In this document: in pieces, positions 26,042 to 37,251 of the stretch
Layout: each line of letters begins with the position of its first letter
How positions within the stretch are numbered: position 1 is the stretch's first letter
Position numbers and translations under genes: made by a program
The notes under the pieces: model-generated
Seen by the model: the letters and a program-made list of their open reading frames with translations, nothing else
Told to the model about the DNA's origin: nothing
Database searches by the model: none
Source of the DNA: Phycisphaerae bacterium
GTDB lineage: Bacteria; Planctomycetota; Phycisphaerae; UBA1845
NCBI GenBank assembly: GCA_029260135.1
Contig: JAJDDV010000081.1
Coordinates: 1-64,000 of the forward strand
Direction of reading: 5' to 3'
Length of the DNA stretch: 64,000 nucleotides

Positions 26042-29000
26042 CTACTGCTTGCCGTGACACTGCTTGAATTTCTTCCCGCTTCCACAAGGGCAGGGATCGT
26101 TTCGACCGACCTTGGGTGTCTCGCGTCGAATGGTCTCGACTTTTCCGTCGGTGTTCTGCGCACGCATGGCGGCTTCCTCGTCTCGGCTGACGGCGGTGAA
26201 ACCCGCGCCGGTGGCATCCGCGTGTGATGTCGAAAGCGTTCTCTGTGTGGGCGTCTGGGGTGTATCCGAGCGGGCGGCGATCTTCACTTTGAAGACCACA
26301 TCGGTCACGCGTTCGGCGATTCTGGCCCACATCTGCGCGAACAGGTCGCGCCCTTCGATGGCGAACTGGCTTTGGGGGTGGGTCTGATCGCCGCCGAGCG
26401 GGCGCTGCATGATGGCGTTCTTGAGGTGGTCCATCTCGAGCAGGTGGTCTTTCCAGGCCTGGTCGTAGAGTCGCAGGAGTATGAACTGCTCGAGGCGGGT
26501 GAGTTCATAGCGCAGCATCTCGCGCCCCTGCGCGAAGATGGCCTCCTTGAACTCGTCGTCTGAGGGTCCCGCTCCGATCGCATGGTCGAAGCGATCCTGG
26601 TTCCATGCCCGGCCAAAGCGCTGCTTCGCCCATTCGACGGCCTTGTCGCGGTCGTGCCCGACGACGTGCTCATCGACTTCTCGCCCGAGGCAATGGTCGA
26701 AGAACTCCTCGCTCAGTTTGATCAGGGATTCGCGAATCTCTTCAATCGGTCTGCCCTGCACCTGATCGATGTCCCAGCCTGCGTCGTACTTTTCGTTGGT
26801 CCACTCGACGAGGCGATGGACGGCGGCGGCTTGGTCGGTTCCTTCGCCGCCGAAGCTCCAGTCGAGGCACCACTCGACGGGAAAAGTGATTTCGCGGAGT
26901 CGATAGGCTGCTTGAACGCGCTCGTGGATGAGTTCGCCGACATCGTCTTTGCCGACCTCGATGAGTTCGTCGGCGTCGAGCTTGATGTTGAATTTGACGC
27001 GTGCCCACTCGGCCATCGCGCGCTGGGGATGATGGCGTTCGAGGAAGACGCGAATGCCACCGAGGTCGACGCTGTCGTAGTGGGTCTTGGCGGCCTCGCA
27101 GAGTACGTCCTCGATCTCCTGGGGGTCCATTTTTCGCATCTGGTTTTGCGTCATGGAGACGCGGTACACTTTGCGGGCCCACTGGAGCAGTCCACCGACG
27201 TCCCATTTGTTCGAGGGTTCCTCGGGATCGATGTATTCCCCGATCGACGTGCGAATCTGGTCGAGCGCTTCGTCCTTGGCTCTTCTGCGGATGCTGTCCT
27301 GGGCCGAGTCGAGGTCTTCGTCGTTGATGCTATCTTCGGCGATGACCAGATCGAGTTGGGTGCGGCACCATTCGACGATGCACGTACGGTGGTAGGTGCC
27401 GCTCAGGTAGAGATCGACGGCGGCGGCGACGGCGTTATCGATGGTTCCAAAGATCAGGCCTGGGAGGTCGCGTTCTTCGAGAATGCGCTGCCGTGCGGCG
27501 TAGAACTCCTTGCGCTGGAAGTCCATCGGCTCGTCCCACTCGAGCAGGTGTTTTCGGGTCGAGAAGTTGCGCTCTTCGACCTTTCGCTGCGCGCGCTCGA
27601 TGCCTTTGGTGAGGCGTTTGTCCTCGAGACTGCTCCCTTCGGTGAAGCCCAGGCGCTCCATCATTTTGAGCATCCAGTCGGGCATGAAGAGCTTGAGGAG
27701 ATCGTCCTGCAGCGAGAGTGAGAAACGGGAGGACCCCGGATCGCCTTGTCGTCCGGCTCGGCCGCGGAGCTGGTTGTCGATGCGGCGTGCCTCGTGGCGT
27801 TCGGTGCCGATGATGTGCAATCCGCAGGGAACGCTGAGCGGGCAGACGCGGCGCCCCAGCTCGGGGAATCGCGGATCGAGCTTTGGCTTGAAGCAGTGCG
27901 CACAGTTAGTCGCGGCGTCGTAGTCATCACATCGAATACAGCACTTGGTGATGCCCGTCGGATAGAGGGGGCTGGACTGGACACCTTCGGGCAATGACTC
28001 GGGCACGCGGCAGGTGGCGAAGACCACGCCTTCGCCGAGCTTGATGTCGGTACCGCGGCCGGCCATGTTCGTGGCGATCGTGACGTTTCCGAGCGGGGCC
28101 TTGTCGCGACCTTTTTCAGGAATGGAGCAGTATCCGGCTTTGGCCACGATTTCGGCTTCGCGTGCGTGGTTCTTGGCGTTGAGGACTTCGTGATCGATGC
28201 CGTACTTCCGGGTAAGGAGCTTGGAGAGTTTCTCCGAGTTTTCGACGCTGGTGGTTCCGACGAGAACGGGTCGACCGCGCGCCAGGTCCGCCATGGCTTC
28301 GTCATAGGTCTCGAGCATGAATCGGATGACGTTTCGATCGCCCAGCTCGGCGCTGTTGAACTGGCGTATCGCTTCATCGATCTTGCTCGTGTCTTCGCCC
28401 AGTTTCGTCTTGACCGGCTTGAGCGAAGCGAGGACATCGGCCAGGACGAACGGGTCGGCGGTTCGACCGCGGCGACGGACTTCGTGAATCTCTTCGACGA
28501 TGGCATCGTACTTCTGTTCGGCGTCGCGATACATCTTGTCGTTGTGGTCGAGGCGATTAACGGGGCGGTTGGTGGGGATCTCGATAACGTCGAGTTTGTA
28601 GATCTTGTCGAATTCGTTCGCCTCGGTCAGTGCGGTACCGGTCATGCCGGCGCGGAGGAGATAGAGCTTGATGAAGTTCTGGATCGTGATCGTCGCGAGC
28701 GTTTGCGTTTCCTCCTTGACTTGGACGCGCTCCTTCGCTTCGCAGGCCTGGTGAAGGCCATCCGACCACTGTCGACCGTGCATGAGGCGACCAGTGAACG
28801 GATCGACGATGATGATCTGTCCGTCCTGCACGACGTAATCCTTGTCGCGCTGGTAGACCTTGTGCGCGCGGAGGGCGTTCTCGATCAGGTGAGGCCACTC
28901 CATGTTGGATCCGCTGTAAAGACTTCCGAGATCGAGCAGTTCCTGGGCGATGGTCACGCCTTCATGCGTGAGGGCGGCCTGTTTTCGTTCGGTCTGCACG

Positions 29001-30304
29001 ATGAAGTACCGCCGGTACTGTTCGGACGGCGGAACCTTGAGGAACTCGTTCTCGAAAACCTGGATGGCCTCGACCTGGTCATCGGTGAGGAAGTCGGGGC
29101 CGAGCGTGGCGGCGCCGCGTGCATCGACGGCCTCGGACTCGCTAGGCGCCGCATCGACAGGTTCGACGCCCGGCTCGTCGCCGGCGGATGGGTCCTTCCG
29201 CTCGCGGAATCCGAGAATGTTCATGGCGTCGAGCAGCTTGGGGATGTTTCTCGCGTTTCCATCGAAGCGATCGACGGTGTTTCGGACCTTTCGATCCCAC
29301 ACCGCCTGCCGCCGCACCAAGTCTTCGGCAACGCTGTTGGCTCGCGGGTAGCGCGTCACGTCATCATCCGCCGGGCCGGAAATGATGAGCGGTGTGCGGG
29401 CTTCGTCGATCAGGATGGAGTCGACCTCGTCGACGATGACGTAATCGAGCCTCCCCTGGACCTGTTCGGCGAGGTGGGACTTCATGTTGTCGCGGAGGTA
29501 GTCGAAGCCGAATTCGCTATTGGTGCCGTAGGTGATGTCGCAACCATAGGCGTGGTGGCGAATCCCCTCTCGTCCGCCGGGATCGACCATGGCCTGGATG
29601 TATCCGACGGAGGCGCCGAGGAGCGCGAAGATCGGTTCGGCGAACTGTGCGTCGCGCTGAACGAGGTAGTCGTTGACGGTGATGATGTGGACCTTTCGGC
29701 CACAGAGGAAGTTCACGAACGCGGCGAGGTGGCAGACGATCGTCTTTCCCTCTCCGGTCTTCATCTCTGCGATCGTGCCCTCGAACAGGACGCGTCCGCC
29801 GATCAACTGGCAATCGAAGTGGCGGTGGTTTTGCGCCCGGCGCGACGCCTCGCGCAGTAGTGCAAACGCCTCGGGAAGGACGCCCTCGCGATCGAGGTCC
29901 TCGGTCATCTTGGCGTTTCGCTTGCGATACTCACCGCGATAATGCTCTTCGAGGCGTTGCGGCGGTTCGAGCCCGTACCACCATTCGTGAAGGGGGTTCG
30001 CGATGTCGGCGGCGTGCTGCTTGAGCGTTCCAGCGCGTTCGAGCAGATCGCGGCCGAGTTCGAGGTGGAGGTCGCGAAGCGTGGATTCGCGTTGTTCTTC
30101 CGGGAGATCCTCGATGGGCTGATCGGCGAGACGTCGCTGGAGGCGATCGTCGTAGTCCCCGCGAAGGTCCTGCTCCAGGTTGTTGACCGGTGCGACTTGG
30201 CGCCGATAGCCCTTGAGCAATCGGTCGTTACGTGTGCCGAATATCTTTCGCGGCAGCCCTTTGACACTCCGGTAGGCGCCGGAAGCAACTTCAATCACGG
30301 ACAT
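26042..30304 (-). CDS. secA: Protein translocase ATPase SecA, unusually large (1420 aa)
   Basis: [108 protein letters not shown] tail [18 protein letters not shown]. Confidence 0.95.
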   Translation of the reverse strand: MSVIEVASGAYRSVKGLPRKIFGTRNDRLLKGYRRQVAPVNNLEQDLRGDYDDRLQRRLADQPIEDLPEEQRESTLRDLHLELGRDLLERAGTLKQHAADIANPLHEWWYGLEPPQRLEEHYRGEYRKRNAKMTEDLDREGVLPEAFALLREASRRAQNHRHFDCQLIGGRVLFEGTIAEMKTGEGKTIVCHLAAFVNFLCGRKVHIITVNDYLVQRDAQFAEPIFALLGASVGYIQAMVDPGGREGIRHHAYGCDITYGTNSEFGFDYLRDNMKSHLAEQVQGRLDYVIVDEVDSILIDEARTPLIISGPADDDVTRYPRANSVAEDLVRRQAVWDRKVRNTVDRFDGNARNIPKLLDAMNILGFRERKDPSAGDEPGVEPVDAAPSESEAVDARGAATLGPDFLTDDQVEAIQVFENEFLKVPPSEQYRRYFIVQTERKQAALTHEGVTIAQELLDLGSLYSGSNMEWPHLIENALRAHKVYQRDKDYVVQDGQIIIVDPFTGRLMHGRQWSDGLHQACEAKERVQVKEETQTLATITIQNFIKLYLLRAGMTGTALTEANEFDKIYKLDVIEIPTNRPVNRLDHNDKMYRDAEQKYDAIVEEIHEVRRRGRTADPFVLADVLASLKPVKTKLGEDTSKIDEAIRQFNSAELGDRNVIRFMLETYDEAMADLARGRPVLVGTTSVENSEKLSKLLTRKYGIDHEVLNAKNHAREAEIVAKAGYCSIPEKGRDKAPLGNVTIATNMAGRGTDIKLGEGVVFATCRVPESLPEGVQSSPLYPTGITKCCIRCDDYDAATNCAHCFKPKLDPRFPELGRRVCPLSVPCGLHIIGTERHEARRIDNQLRGRAGRQGDPGSSRFSLSLQDDLLKLFMPDWMLKMMERLGFTEGSSLEDKRLTKGIERAQRKVEERNFSTRKHLLEWDEPMDFQRKEFYAARQRILEERDLPGLIFGTIDNAVAAAVDLYLSGTYHRTCIVEWCRTQLDLVIAEDSINDEDLDSAQDSIRRRAKDEALDQIRTSIGEYIDPEEPSNKWDVGGLLQWARKVYRVSMTQNQMRKMDPQEIEDVLCEAAKTHYDSVDLGGIRVFLERHHPQRAMAEWARVKFNIKLDADELIEVGKDDVGELIHERVQAAYRLREITFPVEWCLDWSFGGEGTDQAAAVHRLVEWTNEKYDAGWDIDQVQGRPIEEIRESLIKLSEEFFDHCLGREVDEHVVGHDRDKAVEWAKQRFGRAWNQDRFDHAIGAGPSDDEFKEAIFAQGREMLRYELTRLEQFILLRLYDQAWKDHLLEMDHLKNAIMQRPLGGDQTHPQSQFAIEGRDLFAQMWARIAERVTDVVFKVKIAARSDTPQTPTQRTLSTSHADATGAGFTAVSRDEEAAMRAQNTDGKVETIRRETPKVGRNDPCPCGSGKKFKQCHGKQ

Positions 30305-30379
30305 GACAAGACCTCGGTGCGGTTTTCGTAGATCAACAGCTTTTTCGAAACGAACTCAGAGACGGAGCGAGCGGTACCG

Positions 30380-30715
30380 CTAGGGTCCGTACAGACCTCC
30401 GATGCGCACCACGGTAATCTCGGTCATGCGGTCGATCTTCGCTTGGGTGGCGAGTGTGGGGCAAGTTCGGACAGGAACGGTCGGTTCGCCATTCGCAAAG
30501 CAGGCGGCACGCAACGCAGCGGTCGAGGCGACATCGACAATGGGCGCCCATTGCGTGACATTGGATGCGGTGCGCCCGAGCCCGGCTTTGAGTTTCCCAG
30601 GATGTGTTCGCAGCCCCGTAACCGTCGGGAGCACAAGGGCGGCGAGCCCGAGCTGCGCGGCAAAGGCGGCGGCGCAAGCGCGCCCGAACGGACTGGCAAC
30701 GTTCTCAAGGTGCAT
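30380..30715 (-). CDS. Hypothetical protein
   Basis: 111-aa ORF MHLENVASPFGRACAAAFAAQLGLAALVLPTVTG...; located just upstream of secA on the same strand. Confidence 0.45.
   Translation of the reverse strand: MHLENVASPFGRACAAAFAAQLGLAALVLPTVTGLRTHPGKLKAGLGRTASNVTQWAPIVDVASTAALRAACFANGEPTVPVRTCPTLATQAKIDRMTEITVVRIGGLYGP
30381..30398. repeat. Possible REP-like element, family A (second copy)
   Basis: TAGGGTCCGTACAGACCT resembles TAGGGTCCGCTGTGCGGACCT at 7593-7613. Confidence 0.35.
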
Positions 30716-30869
30716 GCGAGGGATTATACAGACTGGCGGCCGCGACGAAAGTGGTGATGCCCACCCGGCGCAGGCGGGAACGGTCATGACCGTTTCCCAG
30801 CCCCGCGCAGCGGCGCCGCCGCAACGGACGGCGCCCCACTTTCCACCCCTGGTTGAGCGCTCCGGCAGG

Positions 30870-33800
30870 CTAGAGTCCGATGCGCCGCCGTGCGACGGCC
30901 ATCGCCGCCAAACCGAAGAACGAGCCGAACAAGCTCATGATCATGCCCAGGCCACAAAGCGCCGGCGTGGGGCGCTGGGCTGCACTGTCGGGAATCGGCT
31001 GCCCCGGCGTTGGATCGGTGGGGACGCCACCGTCCGGCGGAAGTATCGTCCCCGCCGGCACCACGAGAATCCTCACGGGGCCCGCGGTGTCACTTTCGCC
31101 CTCACCCGCACCGGGCGCCTCGGTCACCGTCAGCGAGACCAGGAAGGTTCCGACCTCGGTGAAACTCTTGATCGGAGCCACCGTGTCATTGATCGTCTCG
31201 GTTCCGCCCTGAGCGTTTTCGATCGTCCATTCGAATTCCAGCGCGTCATCGTTGGGATCGAAAGAGAGCGAACCATCCAGCGTCAGCGTACATGGCACCG
31301 CACAGGCGGCCGGTAGTGTCGCAATATGAGCGACGGGCGCGACGTTACCGGGGTCGAGCTTCACCTTGACCAGTAGGGTAGCGGTGTCATTCGCGCCACG
31401 ATCGTCGGTTACGGTCAACGTGACGATAAAGCCGGTGGCACCGCTGGGCTTGGTGAACGTATGCGTGACGACTTCGCCGGTCTCATTCCGGCTCCCGTCG
31501 CCGAAGTTCCAGACATAGGTGACAATCTCGCCATCGAAATCGCCCGACTTCGACGCATCAAACGTGAACTCGGTGAAGTTCTGGATTCCCTCGTCCGGAT
31601 CGACCTCGAACACCGCCGAGGGATTGATGTTCCCCGTAACGACGACCTTCTCGCCCGTCCATGCCGTGGTCGCGCCGTGCTCATCCTTCAGAACAGCCGT
31701 CGGCTGATACGTACCGGGCACATTGTAGGTATGGGTCGTCGCACCGGCCTTGTTGACACCACCGACCGGAAGGTTGAGGCTGGTTGCTCCGTCGCCCCAG
31801 GTCCAATCGATCGTCATCGTGTTTTCGTCGGCATCGGTAGAGCCGCTCGCGTCGAACTGGACCGCCAACGGCGCCGGCCCGGTCAACGGCTTGACCTCGA
31901 CCAATGGGACCGGGCGGGTGTTCCCGACGAGAATCTCGACGGTGGTCTGTCCGACCGCCCCGCCGCTATCCGTCACCGTCAACTCCGCGACAAAGGTACA
32001 AGGATTCGCCGGCGTGCATTCGGTATCGTCCGCGCGCTTCGAGTAAAAGTGCTCGGTCTCGATCAACACGCCGGGCGTCGCGGCGTCATTGGCAGTCTTT
32101 CCGTCGCCGAAAGCCCACTGGTAGATCAAATCTTCGGTGTCCGTTTCCTTGTCGGCGGAGTCCTTGCCGCTGAACTTGACCGTCAACGGCGGTGGCCCGC
32201 TGTTGGGAATCGCACGAATCTTCGCTGTCGGCGAGTTGTTCACCACGATGATGTCTTGCGACACCTCGTCAAAGCGCGTCGTACGCGGATTGGTCGCACG
32301 GAGTACAACCGTAAACGTCGCCGCATCGTCGAACGTGTGCGTGACCTGTGCACCGACCACCTTGGGACTACCGTCACCGAAGTCCCACTCGTACTGGAGC
32401 GGTTCGTTGTTCGGATCGGTCGAACGGCGCGCGTCAAACTCCACCTCGAGCGGCGGAGGACCCGAGAACACCGACGCGTCGATGCGTGCGGTCGGCCCCT
32501 CCGAAATCCGTTCATCCGTCAGAACGACACCCTGGCTCTTCGCCGTCAGACCGGTCGTCGTGAAGGTAAAGGTATCGCCCTGGGCAAACGCCACAGCGCC
32601 CTTGGTGATCTCGAATTCCACCTCGCCGCCCGGCGATTTGTACACCGTGTCGGTTTTGGCGACCCACGTCGCGGGGACCGTCTCGCCGACCCGTTCGGGC
32701 TGTGACAGCGTGCTGTTGACCTGCCACTCGATGCCGTTGGGATCGGTGCACTTGACCTTCCAGGTCTCAGAACGAGCCTTATCGTCCGTATGACTCGCGT
32801 CCGCGTCGATCGCAACCTTCTGAACCGCTAGCGATCCGTCGCCCTTGTTGCCCGGACTGGGCTGCGCCGAAGTGGCGTACGACTCCACCCCGTCCGCACC
32901 GGGACCGGGAACCAGCTTCGCGAAGAAGAAATAGCGCCCGTCTGCGAAACCCCTGGTGTCCCAGTCAAGGCTCATCATGGCCGTGCCGGACGATCTCTTG
33001 TTGATCTCGCCGATCTTCTTGGCGCCACCCGTACCGAAGGAAATATCATCCTCCGAACGCGGCGTAACGAAGAGTTCGACCGTCGTACCGCCGTAGACAT
33101 CCGTCACGTCAAACCGAACCTGATACTTCGAGCCGACCGTCTCGCCGCCCGGCGGCTGCACAAAACGCAAACTCGGAATGTTGGTGGGAACCCAGGTCAA
33201 CGTCACACGCACGGAACCATCGCCGTCCGGTTCGATGTTGCTGATGTCGAGCCCGGTCCACTGATCCTGGCCATACCAGGTCGCCGACGGGTTCGTCCGG
33301 AAGTTGAACTCCGTCGTCCCGGTCGACCCAGGCCACACATCGCCGGTGTCGCCGCCGTTTCCGTTGGACGTACACGCCTCGAGCTGATTGAGTCCGTCAG
33401 CCTGGACGATCGTGTAGCTCCAAGGGGGTGTACGCTGCTGGAGCGGAAGGCCTTCGGGATTGGCCTGCACATCTGTATGGAGGATGAGTAGACCCTCGCC
33501 GGGCAATCCGCCATCGACACGAGGTTCATCGAATCCACTTCCGGCCGACCAGAGCCAATAGCGCTCGCGCGATCGCTCCGGGTTCTGCAGATAGTAATAG
33601 CTATCGTCGCGAACGAACTCCGCCGGAGGAAGCGTCAATGTGGACTCGACACCGGGCGTCAAGATGGTCGTCAGATCGACGGGTTCGACCCAGGACGTAC
33701 ACCTCTGCGCCTTGAGAATCGGAATCGAGTGGACAAGACCACCACCTTCGCTGCCGCCGGCCATCAAATCCCAGCGACCGATCGGACAGTTCTCTTCGTC

Positions 33801-36773
33801 AAGACCGAAAGTGAAATAATCGTAGTCGTAGAGATCCGGAAAGCCCTCCCACGTGTGGCCGTACTCGTGCGCGGCGTAAACAACCTCTGAAGGCGGAAGA
33901 TTCTCACACCCCGCACAGGTTACCAGGTCGTGGAAGAACAGGTTGTTGCTCAGGTGCACCTCGCTCGCATCGAACGAACCTCCACCCCAGTCGGGATACA
34001 TGAACGCCGAATCATCGTTGTCTTCGTTGTGTACCGGGTAGTAACGCGGGGCCAGCGGGAACAACTGGCCGTCTTCCACGTCCGTATAGGATCCAGGTGG
34101 TACGATGACTATTCCCGACACAAATCCCTCGGCTTCGATGGCCTTGGATTCTCCCGTTTTCGGGTCGCTTCGAGTCACGTTGTTGGCGCCGCTGCCGGCC
34201 CAGCACATGTGCGCTTCCATTGAGGCCGTGTCGCGGAAGTCGTCCCAGTCGACGGAGGGATCGAGCGCCTCGATGACATCCTCCAACAAGCGCTGCCGGT
34301 TGAACGGATAGGTCGAGTTAGTCCCATCGTTCGGCGTAAATGCGAGTCCATCGTTGGTATAGTTCTCGGATTGGACAGGACGAACCGCCCCCTGATCGAT
34401 CATGCCGTTGAGGTTGTAATCGCGAAAGCCCAATCCCAGACCGCCCTCGGTACAGAATTGCCCCGACCCGCAGTCGGCGTCGGTGGCACATTTCGCGCTA
34501 CCGGTCCCCGTGCAACGCCTGGGGCTGGCATAGGGGTGCAGACGGTGATTCTCCCTCTCCCACTGGTGCGCAACCGTCGGGCTGCCTCCGTCCGTCCGCC
34601 AGGTCAGCCACTCCGTGATCAGTGCATTGCCTGCGTCGAAACCCTTCTCGCCGTGAATGTTGACGGCGTAGGGGCCCGCGGCCACTTTCCAACCGTCGGG
34701 CGAGTGTAGCGAGTTCGGCGTGTGAGGCCCAAGATCCAGACCGGAGATGGCCAGATAGGGCTCCGGCACACCCGCTCTCAGAACTGCGAAGTTGGCAAAA
34801 TCTGAACTCGGTGACGTAATCTCGCCGAGGCGCTTGTCTCCAGCGTGGTGATACTTCGACGAGGCCAGATCATCATGCTCGACCCACCCGTCGAAAAACC
34901 CGAACCGCTCTTCCGGAAGAATCGGTTCGGGGAAGCCCGTACCTCCACCCGAGAAAAAGCGCGTTGGGTCCGCCGTCGTTCCGTTTCCACGACCATCCCA
35001 CCCACCTGCACTCGCAGCAAAGGTGATTCTCGCAGGATCGCCACCTGCGGAAGGGCCGGAATCCTCCGGATTAAATGGGACCATAATGGGACAGTTTGCA
35101 CTTGGACTTCGGCCGCTTCCGCCCGGCCATGGCGGCGGGGCGGACCCGTAGCGGTCATCCCACCATTGGTCGAACCAATTCCTTTCATCGACCGGTGCAA
35201 AACCGTATCGCGCGCCGGGCTTGGGCGTGGGGCGCGACTCCAGCCCGCGTTGCCACATCTTCGTATCGAAGCTATTGACGAACACATCCGGAGGATCATA
35301 GAAACCGTTTCCGGTCCTTCGAATGAGCGCTTCCACGTCACCGGGATAGTTGTCGCGAATATACTCTTCGGTGACCGCGACCCATCCGGCACCTGTCAGG
35401 CGCCAACGGACCATGAAATCCTCGAATGGCTCCACGGCATTGCAGCTTCCGTCGTCATCCGCGTCGAAATATTCACAGCACTCGTCCGCCGTTCCGCAAG
35501 AGACGCCATCGACCCCCCAGATGCATCCTGCCGGCTCGTCCACACCGGTGTTGTCATTGGTACCGGTACAACATTCCGGTAGAACCAGGGCGGGAACGTC
35601 GTCGGACAGCAGCGGGACACAGTTGCTCGGCCGGCAAAAACCGGAGAGGCAAACCCCCACGGAGGTGGGAGCACCGCTCGTATCGACGGGACCGCAGTCA
35701 GTGTCCATGACGCAGGGAACGCGCACGGGACGTGGGCAACGTCCATTGTTGGTGCAGACATTGTCTCCGTTCCAGTCAATGCACTCCTGGGGCAGGTCGC
35801 CGCAGCCGGGCCTGCTGCAACCACGCGGACCACTCCCCGGCGGATCGCCACAGACCATCTTGTCCGAGCAATCATCATCGGTCGCGCACGACACCTCGCT
35901 GCCCACCACATCGCAGTACCTATACGAACTGCGATCGGCGCAGTCGGCATCCGACAAGCAGCCCGTGGTCGCGCCTGCCGCCGTGGGATCGTACGCTCCC
36001 GAGTAGTCTCGACATCGTCCGCCGCGAATCTGCTTTCCGTCGGGACAGGTCTGGCGATACTTGAGATCGTTGTCGCAGACCTGGAACACACAAATCCCCA
36101 CGCAGCCGTTCGGCCCACTGCAGATCCTGTCGTTCTTTTCGTCCAGCCCGTCCCATCGACCATCCCCATCCAGGTCGACGAATCGTTCGCCGGGCGTCCA
36201 GACGTCATCGCCGACGGCGGCGGTATCATCCAGCCCCACCTGACGGAGCGACGGAAACGCCGTGCGCGAGTTTCCCACGAAGTCATGGATGATCAGAGAA
36301 CCACATCGTAAGATCGTGAAGTCCACATCAGCATCGCTGTCCGTTCCTACGCCACAAGACTCCTCCCCTGTGCCATAGGAACGCGAGTCCGACGGATTTG
36401 GCGGCAGACGATTCGGCGCGCTCGGACCGCTCGGTTCGAACACCCAGGGCAGCGTCACCCAGCCGAACGTCTGGCCGGAAACCGTCACGTCGCCGTAGCT
36501 GACCTCCTCCCAGTATTCGGCGAACGAGTTGATGGAGGGATCGATCCTGTCGAAGTACTCGCGATTGATCAGTGAGACGTTGGGCAACCCTCCCGGAGGA
36601 AGACCGGGGGTGCCATCGTTCGCGAACGCCTTCGGCGAGTGCGCGAGCATGACCGCGAACTTGCGCTCCTCGGCACCGGCTCGCTCGACGCTGACCAGCG
36701 AAGCGGTCAAGGCCGTCAGCGCGACCAATGCAAAGAGACGGGTTGTTACGTTCCAGTTCCGACGCAGTTTCAT
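30870..36773 (-). CDS. Large secreted M6-type metalloprotease-like protein with Cys-rich region, multiple PKD domains and C-terminal anchor
   Basis: 1967 aa; signal peptide; AAHEYGHTWEGFPDLYDYDYF...GRWDLMAGG zinc-protease motif; repeated PKD motifs (YEWDFGDGSPKVVGAQVTHTFDDAATFTVVL and similar); C-terminal GMIMSLFGSFFGLAAMAVARRRIGL. Confidence 0.85.
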   Translation of the reverse strand: MKLRRNWNVTTRLFALVALTALTASLVSVERAGAEERKFAVMLAHSPKAFANDGTPGLPPGGLPNVSLINREYFDRIDPSINSFAEYWEEVSYGDVTVSGQTFGWVTLPWVFEPSGPSAPNRLPPNPSDSRSYGTGEESCGVGTDSDADVDFTILRCGSLIIHDFVGNSRTAFPSLRQVGLDDTAAVGDDVWTPGERFVDLDGDGRWDGLDEKNDRICSGPNGCVGICVFQVCDNDLKYRQTCPDGKQIRGGRCRDYSGAYDPTAAGATTGCLSDADCADRSSYRYCDVVGSEVSCATDDDCSDKMVCGDPPGSGPRGCSRPGCGDLPQECIDWNGDNVCTNNGRCPRPVRVPCVMDTDCGPVDTSGAPTSVGVCLSGFCRPSNCVPLLSDDVPALVLPECCTGTNDNTGVDEPAGCIWGVDGVSCGTADECCEYFDADDDGSCNAVEPFEDFMVRWRLTGAGWVAVTEEYIRDNYPGDVEALIRRTGNGFYDPPDVFVNSFDTKMWQRGLESRPTPKPGARYGFAPVDERNWFDQWWDDRYGSAPPPWPGGSGRSPSANCPIMVPFNPEDSGPSAGGDPARITFAASAGGWDGRGNGTTADPTRFFSGGGTGFPEPILPEERFGFFDGWVEHDDLASSKYHHAGDKRLGEITSPSSDFANFAVLRAGVPEPYLAISGLDLGPHTPNSLHSPDGWKVAAGPYAVNIHGEKGFDAGNALITEWLTWRTDGGSPTVAHQWERENHRLHPYASPRRCTGTGSAKCATDADCGSGQFCTEGGLGLGFRDYNLNGMIDQGAVRPVQSENYTNDGLAFTPNDGTNSTYPFNRQRLLEDVIEALDPSVDWDDFRDTASMEAHMCWAGSGANNVTRSDPKTGESKAIEAEGFVSGIVIVPPGSYTDVEDGQLFPLAPRYYPVHNEDNDDSAFMYPDWGGGSFDASEVHLSNNLFFHDLVTCAGCENLPPSEVVYAAHEYGHTWEGFPDLYDYDYFTFGLDEENCPIGRWDLMAGGSEGGGLVHSIPILKAQRCTSWVEPVDLTTILTPGVESTLTLPPAEFVRDDSYYYLQNPERSRERYWLWSAGSGFDEPRVDGGLPGEGLLILHTDVQANPEGLPLQQRTPPWSYTIVQADGLNQLEACTSNGNGGDTGDVWPGSTGTTEFNFRTNPSATWYGQDQWTGLDISNIEPDGDGSVRVTLTWVPTNIPSLRFVQPPGGETVGSKYQVRFDVTDVYGGTTVELFVTPRSEDDISFGTGGAKKIGEINKRSSGTAMMSLDWDTRGFADGRYFFFAKLVPGPGADGVESYATSAQPSPGNKGDGSLAVQKVAIDADASHTDDKARSETWKVKCTDPNGIEWQVNSTLSQPERVGETVPATWVAKTDTVYKSPGGEVEFEITKGAVAFAQGDTFTFTTTGLTAKSQGVVLTDERISEGPTARIDASVFSGPPPLEVEFDARRSTDPNNEPLQYEWDFGDGSPKVVGAQVTHTFDDAATFTVVLRATNPRTTRFDEVSQDIIVVNNSPTAKIRAIPNSGPPPLTVKFSGKDSADKETDTEDLIYQWAFGDGKTANDAATPGVLIETEHFYSKRADDTECTPANPCTFVAELTVTDSGGAVGQTTVEILVGNTRPVPLVEVKPLTGPAPLAVQFDASGSTDADENTMTIDWTWGDGATSLNLPVGGVNKAGATTHTYNVPGTYQPTAVLKDEHGATTAWTGEKVVVTGNINPSAVFEVDPDEGIQNFTEFTFDASKSGDFDGEIVTYVWNFGDGSRNETGEVVTHTFTKPSGATGFIVTLTVTDDRGANDTATLLVKVKLDPGNVAPVAHIATLPAACAVPCTLTLDGSLSFDPNDDALEFEWTIENAQGGTETINDTVAPIKSFTEVGTFLVSLTVTEAPGAGEGESDTAGPVRILVVPAGTILPPDGGVPTDPTPGQPIPDSAAQRPTPALCGLGMIMSLFGSFFGLAAMAVARRRIGL

Positions 36774-37072
36774 GGGTTTGCCGCTCCCTTCGGGTGCCTG
36801 CTCAGACAGCCGCTACCACGCGACCATGAGCGATCCCGGTCCAATCAGTCAAGCACGGGCAAAACGCTCTTGCGGGGGTGGGTGTGGCTCCGTCGGTCTC
36901 GCTCACCCCAACGATGAAGACCGCGCAAGGAATCCCACACCAATAGGGATGGGCGATGATCTAACCGATCGCCGCAGGTGACTCGGCGCTGGCCACCGCC
37001 TTCCCCAACATCCCAGCATATCCGTTGCGGGAAGGCGAACGGACTCGTATGGGTGCCGTCCTCCCGCGGTCA

Positions 37073-37102
37073 ATCGTATCGCTGAAAACAGGTGTCTGTC
37101 AA
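37073..37102 (-). promoter_or_regulatory. Sigma70-like promoter for the PKD protease gene
   Basis: Minus strand TTGACA (37102-37097), 18-nt spacer, TACGAT (37078-37073); about 290 nt upstream of the start codon. Confidence 0.5.
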
Positions 37103-37251
37103 CCGAAGAAGGGTCGGTAAACCGCAGCGCAGGCGCCAGGAAGGGCATTATCGGGTCCGCCGACAGGACCGATCGAAATGACCGGCGATATCGCGACAAA
37201 CCCGGGCGACAAAACCACCGCAAGACGCGACGGCGTCGCAACACGATCAGG

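Noticed and set aside
28166-29860. 564-aa plus-strand ORF inside secA
   Set aside because: Antisense shadow of a strongly conserved secA; no recognisable domain.
31461-32705. 414-aa plus-strand ORF opposite the PKD protease gene
   Set aside because: R-rich shadow ORF without motifs; PKD repeats on the minus strand are unambiguous.
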